Origin: Cornus controversa
Lineage: Eukaryota; Streptophyta; Magnoliopsida; Cornales; Cornaceae
Direction: 5' to 3'
DNA length: 64,000 nt
Assembly: GCA_026545225.1 (NCBI GenBank)
Contig: CM048845.1
Location: forward strand, 52,180,033 to 52,244,032
The notes below the pieces were generated by a model, which worked only from the letters and a program-made list of their open reading frames with translations, had not been told where the DNA came from and did no database searches. Both the position numbers and the translations under genes were made by a program. Shown here piece after piece: positions 25,001 to 36,724 of this stretch (positions are counted from its first letter, which is position 1; each line of letters begins with the position of its first letter).

Positions 25001-25172
25001 AAAGGACACTAAGCCTAGATTGATCCGGTGGATACTCTTGTTGCAAGAGTTTAATTTTGAGATTAAAGACAAAAAGGGAACCAAAAATGTGGTGGCTGAC
25101 CACCTCTCTAGAATTCTTGTTGAATCCCTCAATTATTCCATTCCAGTTTGTGAATCCTTCCCGGATGAATAA
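22040..25172 (+). pseudogene. E3 gag end, protease, reverse transcriptase and RNase H
   Basis: One reading frame runs from 22179 to 25172, broken only by in-frame stops (23010, 23169, 23514, 24249, 24360, 24402), with no frameshift. In order: a Q/P-rich gag end; protease with LLDLGASVNLLP; a linker ending ...SNLTNDQEMELLKVLKEHKETIGW; RT with GIIYPISDSKWVSPTQVVPKK, WRVCIDYQKLN, FLDGYSSYNQV and FIDDFSMFG (catalytic DD present); then a connection and RNase H with [35 protein letters not shown] and [11 protein letters not shown]. The catalytic motifs survive but the stops rule out a full polyprotein. The pattern points to point-mutation decay after a recent active phase. Confidence 0.9.
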
Positions 25173-26506
25173 CTTTTTTGTAATCTCTTAAGAGAGTATC
25201 CCTTGGTATGCGAACATTGTCAACTACTTGGCAACCAGCAAAATACCGTCTTCTTGGACCAAGTAAGAGAAGGATCAGTTTTTCTCCCAATCACGATCAT
25301 ATTATTAGGATGATCCTCAATTATTCAAATATTGCCCCGATCAAATAATCTGAAAATGTGTACCCAACAGTGAATTCCAAAGCATTCTAAAATTCTGTCA
25401 TACACTTGCTTGTGGGGGACACTTTAGTGCTAAAAAAACCACAGCAAAGATTCTTCAATGCGGTTTTTTTTTTGCCAACACTTCATCGGGATGCATACTC
25501 ATTTTGCCGCTCGTGTGAGTGATGTCAGCGCCTTGGCACGATGTCTCAGAAAGACATGATGCCTCTCAACCCTATTCTTATTGTTGAGATATTTGATGTG
25601 TGGGGCATCAAATTCATAGGACCTTTTTCACCATCTACTAGTCATGAGTACATACTTGTGGCAGTGGACTACATTTGTAAATGGATAGAGGCTATTGCTA
25701 CCAAAACCAATGACCACACAGTCGTGGTTAATTTCATTCAAGATAATATCTTTAGCCGTTTTGGTACACCTCGGGCCCTCATCAATGACGGAGGTAAACA
25801 TTTCTATAATCGGTTCCTTCAAACCTTGCTTACCAAATACTCTGTCACACACAAAGTAGCCACCCCATACCATCCTCAAACTAGTGGACAAGTGGAAGTA
25901 TCCAATAGGGAGATAAAGAACATCTTTGAGAAAATAGTTCAGCCTGACCAAAAAGATTGGTCATTGCGACTAAATGATGCATTATGGGCTTACCGAACTG
26001 CTTATAAGACTCCCATTGGAATGTCACCTTACCGATTGGTTTATGGTAAAGCATGCCATCTTCCGATTGAATTGGAGCACAAAGCTATGTGGGCCACCAA
26101 AATGTTCAATTTTGACTTGCAAATGGCTGGCTCTAATCGAAAGCTTCAATTGAATGAATTGGAAGAATTACGACATGACGCATATGAGAACGCTAAAATC
26201 TATAAGGCAAAGTCTAAAACCTTTCATGATCGCAATATTCGAGTCAAAACATTTTCTCTGGGATAGAAAGTATGGTTGTACAACTCACGCCTCCGTTTGT
26301 TTCTTGGAAAACTTCGCTCCTGTTGGGATGGTCCATTTTTGGTTAATTTCGTTGCTCCCCACAGAGCGGTGGAATTGAAGGTCTTGAAAGATGGAACGTT
26401 GTTCAAAGTGAACGGGCAATGCTTAAAATCGTGCGTGGATGACCAAGTTACCATGGAGTATGTGGATGTCCTCAATTTGACGGATCCCGTTTATTTTGAC
26501 TCATGA
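25173..26506 (+). pseudogene. E3 integrase
   Basis: The zinc-binding part (25173-25540) is badly decayed. The core is open from 25541: a block leading into [11 protein letters not shown] (first D), LINDGGKHF (second D) and [15 protein letters not shown] (E), so all three catalytic residues are present. It is followed by [22 protein letters not shown], typical of Athila/Tat integrase. A TAG stop at 26264-26266 separates the C-terminal segment (26276-26506: [18 protein letters not shown]...). The frame differs from the upstream RT/RNase H frame, so at least one indel lies in 25173-25540. Confidence 0.88.
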
Positions 26507-26670
26507 ACCGATTTCAACTTCATGCCATAGATGTATAATTTGGCGCGACCATGGTAGCTATCATGCTTCCATGATGTCCCTCTAATCCAAAGCAATTTTG
26601 TATCTAAGTCCCATAAGTTCAAGTCCATGAGGTTCTAAATCAAGTTGATCAACAAGGCTATTTTTCAGAA

Positions 26671-26921
26671 TATCGATTGATCGAAACAAGGATCTTGATC
26701 AATCGAGATCTCGATTAATCAAGATTTTGGTCTCGATTGATCAAAATAATGCAGAGATTTTGGAACATTTTGCAAAGTGCAAAGTATCGAGAGGTGTTTT
26801 TTCTCGATAGCACTTCGATAGGTACTCGATCAATCGAAATCTCGATCAATCGAGATCCCATTCTCAATCAATCAAGATCTCGATTAATCGAGATGTGCAT
26901 CTCGATCAATCGAGATTGCCA
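26671..26921 (+). repeat. Internal cluster of TCGATCAATCGA-type quasi-palindromes in E3
   Basis: About ten copies or variants of (A)TCTCGAT-CAATCGAGAT in 250 bp, between the end of integrase and the extra ORF. The same motif is clustered in both LTRs. Confidence 0.8.
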
Positions 26922-27187
26922 CGCTGACTGCATGTGTTTCACTTACATATTCAAAACCGTCGGCTCCCTCTCATTTCTCTGTTTCTTCTCGCGACCATCC
27001 AACTTCTTCCTCCAGTCTGAGAGCTCCAAATCCATCCCCGATCACCTTCCAACCTTTTTCGATCATTCCCGGCCCTCTGCCTTCGTTCTCCGTTGTCCGA
27101 GCCTTCTGCATATTCGCGCGAGTTTGTATCTTCGCGGCTGCGTGTTGGGTTTCATTTTCTTGCACCGTTCATCATCTTCGCCTTGAG

Positions 27188-27683
27188 GTAAGTTGATGCA
27201 TGCTTTATTTTGTTTGATTTGCCGCTATTTTTGTTAGTTTACCGGCTTAATAAGCATAGATCGATGATGTTGGGTTGGAGTGGCTTGCATTCGCTACGTT
27301 CATAATGGGAACTTGCGGGTTATGGGGATAGGTGTGCAAGAGTGATTGAGATCCTGTATATTATTTTTGTTTCGGGTGCTTGATGTTTGGTTTGCAACCA
27401 CGATTTCATTGTTTGGTTGCATCCGCTTATCGCCGCTTGGTTGAGAGCGGAATGAGAGATATATTTGTGCGGGTCGTGTTAGCTTTCGAGTTGCATTGTA
27501 CATCCTGTGCATTACACGGGTTGCATGTTTTTGATTCCTCATAGGCCTAATCGAGTTGATTCGAGCATGTTTTGGCGTGCATGTCTTGGCATCATGGACT
27601 AGAACTTCTTTTTACTTTTTATTTTTTATTATAGTATTCATTTTATTTTATTTTTATTTACTTTATTTTTGGAATAAGTGCAG
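27188..27683 (+). promoter_or_regulatory. Candidate intron in the leader of the extra E3 ORF
   Basis: A strong donor, GAG|GTAAGT, at 27187/27188 and an acceptor preceded by a T-rich tract, AATAAGTGCAG, ending at 27683, enclose 496 bp with no coding signal. Env-like ORFs of Athila/Calypso elements are thought to be expressed from spliced RNAs; this arrangement fits but is inferred. Confidence 0.45.
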
Positions 27684-28920
27684 ACTGTTCCGGATTATAG
27701 CGCGTGTGAAGAATCCCACCATTGTTATTCGAGATGTGCTCGGGCGAGCCTTCCGGAGTCGAAAGTTCCACCCGGAGCACCGATTTGATTTGGCAGAGTT
27801 TGAGAGCCGTCCCGATTGCTCATGGGTGGTAGCAGAGCTCCGGCGGCACCGGCTCGACCGGCTATGTGTGCCACCCACCAATGTGGCGTACGAGCGATTG
27901 GTGCAGGTTTTCTACGAGCGCATGACCTATTCATGCACCGAGCCCCGACACCTTAGAGACAGTCATGGGGGGCTCGACGATTACCATTACGTAGAGTCAG
28001 ATAGCACAGATGATCGGTATTCCACACCAACAGCCCCCGGACATGGTTGACCAGGATGGTCAGTCGCTCTATAGGCCCGAGTTTTTGGCCGATATGACCC
28101 TTTTCTCCATCGTCATGGATATGTGTGGGGTGTTTACCACTCCCAGTCATAACTGCACGTCCAAATCGATGTGCCCGAGCGTTTTATGGTTTCTGGACAC
28201 CGTTCTCATCAAGAACGCGTGTCCTTTATAGCATGTGGTAGAGCGTCGGGGCGACCTTCTCCGTTGCCTGTACGCTTTCCAGACAGGCACATGATTTTCT
28301 GTCCCATCACTGATTTGGGGATAGATGTACAAAGTCTGGGATGGGCTCGTCAAGAAGAAGATGAGTCAGGTGTCGAGTTGGCGGCTTCCCTTCCCTTTCC
28401 TAGTCGCAGTTTTCCTCAGCCATGTCAATATACCAGTCAGTGACACTAACATCTAGTTGGCACCGCCCTCCCGCTTCACGCATACTCAGTGGGTGCGGGT
28501 GAGGAGGCACTTGGAGCACCAGGACCACCAGGGGGATCCACCAGAGGACATGGACATGGATGCTCCGGTGGAGATGGCTGAGGATGCGCCCGTAGAGGGT
28601 GGGGCATCCGATGAGGAGTTGGAGGAGGGAGAGACTGATATCGCCGTAGAGCAGCATGAGATTCTGGCAACAGGCTATTCCTGTCTGGCAGCCGACGTTG
28701 AGCGTCTCGAGCAAGGTTTTGAGGAGCATGTCCAGGTGACGCAGAGTTAGCTAGCAGCTATGAGGATGGACATTACGTTTCTGACGTAGGGTCAGAGGGT
28801 GCTTTTAGATGAGTTCAGGGCTTTTCGGCAGGACCTGCAGTTCATGTTTGCCAGCCGAGCTTCCACATTCACCTCTACTCCACCCACCGAGCCACCTCCA
28901 CCACCACCCACCCTAGAGTA
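27684..28920 (+). pseudogene. Extra (env-like position) ORF of the Athila element
   Basis: A GC-richer coding-like stretch after the pol gene. Pieces include RVKNPTIVIRDVLGRAFRSR...FDLAEFE, AYERLVQVFYERMTYSC, then in other frames VLWFLDTVLIKNACPL and RRGDLLRCLYAFQTGT. An acidic segment follows (28457-28750, EDMDMDAPVEMAEDAPVEGG), ending in a proline-rich tail before TAG at 28918. The layout resembles the second ORF of Athila elements and related plant transposon-associated proteins of unknown function. Stops at 28048 and several frameshifts break it. I see no signal peptide or convincing membrane segment, so an envelope role is not supported by the sequence. Confidence 0.6.
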
Positions 28921-30698
28921 GCTTTATCTTTTCATATTTTTTGCTTTACTTTCCGTTGTTTTTCTTTCTTTGCTTTTTGATAGGCCATGTTGGCCATGTT
29001 AGTTTTTTTGTATTCCAAATGCATGTACCCTTTTGTACTGAAACTCATTTTGACATATATGGAATACAGTTGTCATTTCTTTTATAGCATGTGTTCTATT
29101 TACTGTCTTTCTTTTTACTTTCTACCAATATCTCTGCTCTCTATACTTTGACTATGTATATAGTACCACTTGCCTAATTGTTATATGCGATTCAGTTGAT
29201 GATTTCCATTTATTACCGCCTGGTTTCAATTCCCAATACTGTTGAGATTGCTTCAACGCAGTATGGCATTATTAAAGAAAGGCAGCCCCTTTACATGTTA
29301 TACGTTAGTATACCTGGATAGTCAATATCTTATCGCATAGACCTCTTAGTCAATTGGGAAACACTAGTTCAGAGCCTTGGATGTGTAGTGATCTCGGCAT
29401 TGTCAACTTGTACGTAATTATTCTATCATGTTCTTTTCATGTACTTTTTGTTCCATTTAATGCTCGTGGTATCCAGTTGGTGTTTTGTGCAGGTTTTTCT
29501 AATTTACAGGATGACCGGCCGTGTTGCAATGCCATTTTTGTCGAGTTCTGCAGTCCCGGTAATTTCTTTCCTTGTTCTTCTTGTCCAAGCATTGAGGGCA
29601 ATGTTGCATCTAACTTTGGGGGTGCGGTATGGTATACTACTTGCATATGCATGCAAATGTTCAATCTTTGTTTTGATTGTCATTGTAGAACAGTTCTTTC
29701 TTGATATTTTTGCATGCTTGCTATGATGTCTTGCTTTTTAAGGAAGATCATTCGAATAAATGTCCGAGGTAAATGCAGTAGGTAGTTAAGAGCTTTAACA
29801 TTGTAAATACCCGCACTTTTGCAAGCTATGTAATAGGTTAGAACGGTCCACATTTTTGTTCAAATATGAATATGTACGGTTCTTGCCCAAAATTTGTCCT
29901 TAACCGCACAAATTCGCACACATGCATTTTAAATTGTGGGGTATAAGTCTGGTGGAGAATTTTGTAAATTTTTGTTTCTATTTGAACAGCTTAAAGAATG
30001 AGTTCTTCTAGTTGTTGTAAAAAAAAAGAAAAGAGAAAAATATGCAATAAGCCTTCTCACTAAATAAATCGGATCTCTATGCCTCATTAAGCATGGAGTA
30101 TTTGCGTATAAGTGTGCAAGGTTGAGCACTAATAAGCGGGTGGCTTGTTTAAGCTCATCGCCTTGTAAGCTCGGTTATTAAGTCTAAGGGGTGTTTCTTC
30201 ACCTAATCCTCTAAAACCAATTCGTTTGGGAGTCATTGGCCCAATGCCGCTACATAGGCTTGCAAGAAAGCAAAAAGAGCTAAGCATTGCATGGTCATCT
30301 GCACATGAGCATTCATGTATGTTTTGCGGTAATGAACAACAGTGTCGAGCTTTTTCAATGAGTTTTTCTTTTAAAAATAGATTTGTTCTTATTTTTCTCC
30401 AAATATGACAAAGCCACGCGTTAGAATGCATGTTCACTTTTCAAAGAGGATTTTGGGGTTGGAATCGGTATTTTTGTTCAGACTGGCCATTATGTGGGGA
30501 CTGTCGTCTATTTGTAGTTTGTGAAGGTCCATTTTTGCTAATGACAGCATAGTTCTGTAATACTTGATGCATTTGTCAGGTGTGAAATGAATGGATTATC
30601 ATCCTTTATCTAGTTGATGACTGAGCATGATTTAATTTTTGTATAAGATATTTCATTTCATTTTTGTAACATTGCATTGCTAAGGGACTAGCAATGTG
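28921..30698 (+). other. E3 3' non-coding region
   Basis: About 1.8 kb without a conserved frame. It holds an internal copy of the element's polypurine signal, CTTTGGGGGTG at about 29613-29625, preceded by GGGCAATGTTG as at the true PPT (GCAATGTGTAAG). ORFs at 29354-29726 are short and unrecognised. Confidence 0.6.
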
Positions 30699-30712
30699 TA
30701 AGTTTGGGGGTG
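30699..30712 (+). promoter_or_regulatory. E3 polypurine tract
   Basis: TAAGTTTGGGGGTG immediately before the 3' LTR; primes plus-strand cDNA synthesis in this element class. Confidence 0.8.
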
Positions 30713-32073
30713 TGATAAGTGTTCAATAATATGCATTTGAACCCTCTTTATTGCATATGTTAGTCCCGTTATTACGTTTACCGAGGTACGTTTACGGTAT
30801 TTTTGTGTTTTTGATGTATTGCAGGTTTTGTACCAAAAAGAGCAATGTTTGAGGCCATTTGTAGTTGAAGAGCAGAATTCAGAAATGAAGCTAAGGCATC
30901 TCGATCAATCGAGATCTCGATTGATCGAGACATGCATTTCGATTAATCGAAATCTCGATCAATCGAGATTCTGCAGACCCACTTGCCCACTTACTCACCT
31001 GCTCTCCCACTTGCAACAAAATCCACCTTTTTGCACGACTTGGATGGATTTTCTAACTTGAAGAAGACACATGGAGATATTATTGATTTAGTTGGTATAT
31101 ATATTGCTATATATATATATACATGGTGGGTCCCAAGGATGGAAAGTAGCCAAATATGCACAAAATGAGCCATTTCTCTCATATATCACATATCATACAT
31201 TAGAGACTTTCAGGAGAGGAGAAGGAGAAGTTGAACCAAACCTTGAAGCTTCATTTTCTCCATCAATGGAAGAGTGCAAGGCTGCCATGATCAACTAACT
31301 TCTCTACTAGGGTGTGGGTGAAACCTCTAGCCATGTAAACTTGTTCATTTTTGTAGCATCATTTGGGATTTGTATTTAAATGTTGATTACTTAGTCTAGT
31401 GATGATGTACACTTATACATTTCTTATATATATTCATATGATGTTGTTTTTATTCTTGTCTTATAGTAGAATCCATCTTATGAATGCACAACACTTGCAT
31501 CTTCTACAAAAAGTGTAAGTGATGGCTAAGCAATGGTGTTTAAATGGAATGTGTTGTCCTTGCTTGTATAAACCATGCCAAGATGAGGTAATTTAGATGC
31601 ATTTAGGTTCACTTAGAGAGTAGGGTAATTAGTTAGGTTGAAGAACTATTCTTATTGAAGATGGGTTATGATAGGTTGGAAAACACATTGATCTTTTGAT
31701 ATGTTATTGAGGTCACAAGCCTAATGACATTGTTAGGCATTTCATTTTATAAATCCCAAGCTTGCTACATTTATGGACATGTGAATGGCTAGTGGTGGAA
31801 ACCACCCCTAGTTCTCTCTCCCAACTTACAACTCTTTAAATTTAGTGTTTTTATATTTCATGCAATAGTTTTAAAACAAAAATCAAAACCTTGTTTTTAG
31901 AATTAAAGTGGAATTAATATCTCTTCAATACAATTAACAACTAGTTCTCGTGGGATTGATACCCTCTATATAGAACCGTATCTACAAAGATTCGTGCTCT
32001 TGCGAGTGGTTAAATTATATTTTGAAAAAGGGCAAAAATAAGCTTACAATTACAATCAAGTTTAGCCACATCA
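30713..32073 (+). repeat. E3 3' LTR
   Basis: 1361 bp, TGATAAGTGTTCAATA...AGCCACATCA, aligned throughout with 17705-19091. It ends exactly at the TSD gtaat. Confidence 0.92.
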
Positions 32074-32078
32074 GTAAT

Positions 32079-32252
32079 AATACTAAATGGAGAAGTACAT
32101 TGTTGAATAGCTATATCAGATAATCTAACAAGTGACCAGGATACAAAAGAGTGAGATGAACAAGTGTCAAATCAAAGACGACCAAGTTTACCATCGATTA
32201 GAAACATACCCTCAATTGCCTGAAGTGCCTACATATCATATGGCATGACATC
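32079..32252 (-). pseudogene. E1 protease, active-site part
   Basis: The minus-strand frame reads ...ALQAIEGMFLIDGK then FDTCSSHSFVSWSLV, a decayed version of the aspartic protease active-site block (usually D-S/T-G-A-S-H-S-F). The catalytic D remains but the following G is now C. Two stops are in frame (TAG after PYDM, TGA before FDT). It joins in frame with gag at 37246 on one side and protease at 17704 on the other. Confidence 0.75.
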
Positions 32253-32562
32253 TGTAACGCCCCACCCTATCCCGACACAATATTATCCGCTTTTGGTTCC
32301 CCCGGACCAGAGACTTCCCAGGGGGTCACCCATCCTGGTACTACTCCCAGCTAAGCACGCTTAACTGTAGAGTTCTGGTGGGTTCACAACCATCACGGCT
32401 TTAAAACGCGTTGTGTCATAGAAGGGTGATAATCATACATATAATACTTCCCCATTCCTACCCAGGCGATGTGGGATTGAGCACCCTGTAGCCTGCCAGT
32501 GTGGTAGCTCGCCCAGTGTCTTGCACCCGCCCACATCACACCCGCCCACAAGGGTCACCACA
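32253..32562 (-). repeat. Cassandra 3' LTR
   Basis: On the minus strand TGTGGTGACCC...GGGGCGTTACA. 310 bp. Confidence 0.93.
32307..32390 (-). promoter_or_regulatory. 5S rRNA-like module in Cassandra 3' LTR
   Basis: The minus strand carries CAGAACTC...AGTTAAGCGTGCTT...GGAGTAGTACCAGGATGGGTGACC...GGGAAGTC in 5S order, covering the internal control regions (A box, intermediate element, C box) read by TFIIIA and Pol III. Not a functional 5S gene: the ends of 5S are missing. Confidence 0.88.
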
Positions 32563-32618
32563 ATCCACCCCCCTAGGAGGCCCGACGTCCCCGTCGGCAC
32601 ACTTCCGGCTGGGTCAGG

Positions 32619-32630
32619 CTCTGATACCAT
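32619..32630 (-). promoter_or_regulatory. Cassandra primer-binding site
   Basis: TGGTATCAGAGC on the minus strand, two bases after the 5' LTR; tRNA-Met type. Confidence 0.88.
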
Positions 32631-32631
32631 T

Positions 32632-32941
32632 TGTAACGCCCCACCCTATCCCGACACAATATTGTCCGCTTTTGGTTCCCCCGGACCAGAGACTTCCCAG
32701 GGGGTCACCCATCCTGGTACTACTCCCAGCTAAGCACGCTTAACTGTGGAGTTCTGGTGGGTTCACAACCATCACGGCTTTAAAACGCGTTGTGTCATAG
32801 AAGGGTGATAATCATACATATAATACTTCCCCATTCCTACCCAGGCGATGTGGGATTGAGCACCCTGTAGCCTGCCAGTGTGGTAGCTCGCCCAGTGTCT
32901 TGCACCCGCCCACATCACACCCGCCCACAAGGGTCACCACA
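32632..32941 (-). repeat. Cassandra 5' LTR
   Basis: 310 bp, two substitutions from the other LTR (in ATTRTCC and CTGTRGAG on the plus strand). Confidence 0.93.
32686..32769 (-). promoter_or_regulatory. 5S rRNA-like module in Cassandra 5' LTR
   Basis: Same module as at 32307-32390, shifted by 379 bp; it has one of the two LTR differences near its 5' edge. Confidence 0.88.
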
Positions 32942-34084
32942 ATTTCTGTCACGCCCCGGTTCCCGAGGCCCGGAAACCGAGGTGTGAACCCCGTGAGATC
33001 ACCCTCACGACATAACCTCCACCTGATCATACAATTCAATTTCCTATTATTTTTACGAAAATCGGGCATGACCCATTCTAAATAATCAGCTCCTGGCATA
33101 TTACACCTGCTTTACAATTCATATGGACACTTCTGGGCACGTGTCCCCCCAGCATTTATATCTAACAGTAAATATGGACACTTCTGGGCCCGTGTCCCCC
33201 CAATATTTCTACAACATGCATAAACAATCATAAATATACATGCATCAGTCCTTGAATGTCCGTATTAAATACATACATCACATGAATAAATACAGCTGAA
33301 GGAACTGAATCTACGTAATCGCCTCATACATTTAATCCAAATGTAATACATCTATCTATCCAAAATCCTGAACATAAATTAGATTCTAAGGAATCTAATT
33401 ACTACCTCTGTAACTGGTGCTATCAGTTTCCCCAACTGACTCCAAAACCAGCAACACCTGCAAAACCTGGGAGGGGGTGAGCTCAAAGGCCCAACAAGGT
33501 ATGTAGAACCATACTATCACTGCTGCAGCAGGTCGATCCTCACATATTCTCAAAAATATACATGCACTTAAATATATCACAATATTTAAGACCATGCCCC
33601 ACCTAGCATGCATGAACCAAGGATGTATATGGCTACTCTAGCACATATGAACGTACAAAATCCACAACACATGATTTTTGAAATCATTTGCAACATGCTT
33701 GAAAGCAGTAAACATTCAGCACCAATATGTATATAGAACATATATATATCAACACATTTACATAAACAATGTAAATCAACTATTACATCTCCTACTCGTC
33801 AAGTAGCAATCCCAAATGCAATGAAGATGCATTTAAACAGGAAAACATGCTTAACAGATAAACACATAAGCATAAATGTATTTTTCACCTTCCACGGTCA
33901 TGATCCGATACATAGGACAAGCATCAAAGCTTGCACGTACTCTCACTCTCGGTCCTCATCCGATACCCCACATGATTGGCCCGCTCCGAGGATCATGTGA
34001 CCTATGACAACTCCAATAACCATCCTATGACCTTGACCTACTCCGCCAACGTCATACTTCCGGGGCAATATTTTGGTTTGCCCA

Positions 34085-34480
34085 TTGGTGATTAGACCAT
34101 ATCAGCACCGTCACCAATTATTTGTCTACTCAAGGTGATTAGACCATATCAGCACCGTCACCGAGTATTGGGTAACTCGAAGTGGTTAGACCATATCAGC
34201 ACCGCCACTGAGCTTATTTTGACTCAAGATGATTAGACCATATCAGCACCGTCACCGAGTCTTAGATGGTTCAAGGTGGTTAGACCATATCAGCACCGCC
34301 ACCGAGTATTTACCTACTCCAAGGTGGATAGACCACTGTCACCGAGTATTTACCTACTCCAAGGTGACATAACCGCTCCAACGCCCTCACCGTGACCGAG
34401 TATTGACCTACTCTGGGTGATTTGCCTACTTTATGACCACAACCATACCCGAGTATTGACCTACTCTAGGTAACTCACCC
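34085..34480 (-). repeat. ~47-bp tandem repeat in the solo LTR
   Basis: Core GATTAGACCATATCAGCACC followed by GTCACCGAGTATT; copies start near 34090, 34138, 34184, 34231 and 34279, then degenerate to about 34480. Confidence 0.85.
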
Positions 34481-36724
34481 ACACTTCCCCGTTTCCTCAC
34501 AACGGCACCATATATGCATTTCGAACATGTGAATATTAAACATTTCAATATTCACGCCTCACAATGCCTAAGCTAGTTAAAAGTACATAGCATGCATTCC
34601 ATCTCCACATAAACCCACATATAACCATATACGTGTCATTTCCCTCCGATATATGCAATATGGATGCATATATACATAGCATAATATTTTCATGCATCAA
34701 CCCATGCTTATGAATACTAAAGGAAGTATTTAGCATGCTTTTCATCACATTCCAACACGTATAGCACATACATGTTCAAAATCTGCACAATACCTCATAT
34801 ATGCAAACACTTCAACTTAGCACATTTTTATCATGCCATAACCAATGCATACATTCGATATATGTAAATAAAGCTAGCATGCATCTTATATCCACATTCC
34901 CACATATAGCCACGTATATGTCAAATCTTGCATATAAATCACATATGCACCTACACTAGCATAAATACAGTCATGCTCTCATTCAATGCATGTATTCATT
35001 ACAAGTAGCTAACATGCATTCCAATCACAATATATATACACATATATATTACATCACCCACATATGTATCAAGAACATATAAAACACTTAGCACATTTCA
35101 TGCTTTTCAAATGCTCGCCAAAAGTTATATTCAACTTAGTATGCATTTCTACCACTGCAACCATACATATATATAATCACATACCTATATATACTTCCTG
35201 AACACCATGCATAAGAACCACATATGCATACAAGACAACACAGAGCTAAACAAGTATTATTTAGCATGCTTTACATAAACTTTAATCTATACATACATGC
35301 ATATCACAATGCAATCAGGCGATTAATCTAACATGTTATCGCTTCCCAAACCCACACATACATATATATATACACACGCATATATATCCTCTCATATCCC
35401 ATGTATGTACAACATCCACCTATACCCACATATATATAAGTACCTATATATATATGTATAGACACATACCACATATGATTAAATTGAAACATATGTAAAT
35501 TACTCAACATACATAAAATATCTGTAATGAGATAGAGGCAAGAATCAACTTGCCTTAAGTCCTGTTCCCAACCGGTCCGTGCCTGCAAAACCGCCTATTT
35601 CCAAGTCCGATCCAGTCCTGTGTCGAAGTCCACAAGAGCAACTCCATTGGACCAATTCGTTTCCTTTTCAAGTTTCACGCTTGGCCCAATTCATGTCGTG
35701 GTCCAATCCCCATCATAACCCAATTCCGAGTTCAAGCCCAAACCGCTCAATCCATGATGTCTCAACCCACATCATCAACCGTGAAGGTCCAAAAAGCCTC
35801 ATATAACCGTCCGAACCCCCTACCGAAAACACCTCCACCACGGAGTCAAACCACCACCAAAGGCTAGCTGAAACCACTATGGCCACACCCGAGTCCACTA
35901 TCAAAGCTACCGTGGACGAACCCAGCCATTTCCACAACCCAACAACCACTGCCAGAAACCACCACTAACCACCATAGATCAAAACCAAACAGGCCATCAT
36001 GTATGGCCAACCAAATTCCACCAGCCACGAACAGCCATGAGCCACTCAATGCCCAAGCTAAAACCGTCAACTACATCCAAAACCCAATTCCGAAACTCCG
36101 CCGGAACCAACAATTACAAGGACAGAATCCACAGCCAACCACCGTTCGGTCACCCAACACGGAAGATCCATTCGAACCCAAAGACCCACAACCGGCCACA
36201 ATCGAACTCACCTGGAACAACCCATCAGCCGAAACCTAACAAGGTCTCACCGAAATCATCCAAAAACCCAGCCGAAACCACCTTCGGCAACCACGTCCAG
36301 CCACCCAAAAACTCACCAAAATCCGACCCAAGCCGGCCACTCCCGGCACCAACTCCACCGGAAACAACCAAGGAGAGCCCACCGAGGACCACCTGAAGCC
36401 AACCCAAACCGAGAACAAAAGGAGTCAAAACCGAACCCCATCGACACCACGGTCGAACCCAGCCGAGCTCAACCCGAACCACCGAGCAACACCACCGGCA
36501 GACCACCGCGAGCCAAGGACCGTCCAACACAGCCGAGCACCACGTCGGCACCGTCGTCGTCCGAATCCCCCACCGAACCAGCGATCCCATCGGCGACCGA
36601 ACCCAGTCCGTGGAACCCCCGAAAACCCAGCCATTTCCGGCCACCGGGCCGCCGTAACAGCCACCCACGTCCGCCCAGCCGCTGTCGGAGCTCCGCCCTC
36701 ACCGTCGCCGTTCAAGCCTCCGAC

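Larger units (their letters stand above)
17705..32073 (+). mobile_element. E3: Athila-type Ty3/gypsy retrotransposon nested in E1 protease
   Basis: LTRs 17705-19091 (1387 bp) and 30713-32073 (1361 bp), with an internal region in the order gag, PR, RT, RNase H, INT, extra ORF. TSD is gtagt (17700-17704) and gtaat (32074-32078), one mismatch. The tRNA-Asp-type PBS, Athila-like gag and a long segment with an extra ORF after integrase place it in Athila. The LTRs are much more alike than those of E1. Coding regions hold many stops, and a solo LTR sits in gag. Confidence 0.92.
32253..32941 (-). mobile_element. Cassandra TRIM retrotransposon
   Basis: Two 310-bp LTRs (32253-32562 and 32632-32941) differing at two positions flank only 69 bp of internal DNA: a tRNA-Met PBS and a polypurine tract (CTAGGGGGGTGGAT on the minus strand). 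Each LTR contains 5S rRNA-like sequence, the hallmark of Cassandra. It encodes nothing and relies on another element's proteins. The flanking pentamers are acatc (32248-32252) and atttc (32942-32946), not a clean TSD; see the findings on its union with the adjacent solo LTR. Confidence 0.95.

Noticed and set aside
23535..25172. Endogenous pararetrovirus (RT-RNase H)
   Set aside because: Integrase follows RNase H, gag and LTRs with PBS and PPT are present, and there is no movement protein; it is an Athila retrotransposon.
27684..28920. Retroviral-type envelope gene
   Set aside because: Position is env-like, but no signal peptide, cleavage site or membrane segment is visible; kept only as an extra ORF of unknown function.
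32307..32390. A 5S rRNA gene
   Set aside because: The similarity is confined to the 3' two-thirds of 5S, occurs identically in both 310-bp repeats flanking a PBS and PPT, and lacks the 5S ends; it is the Cassandra LTR module.
32501..33099. Repeated ORFs sharing a GGCDVGGCKTLGELPHWQ segment
   Set aside because: These are chance frames through the two Cassandra LTRs.
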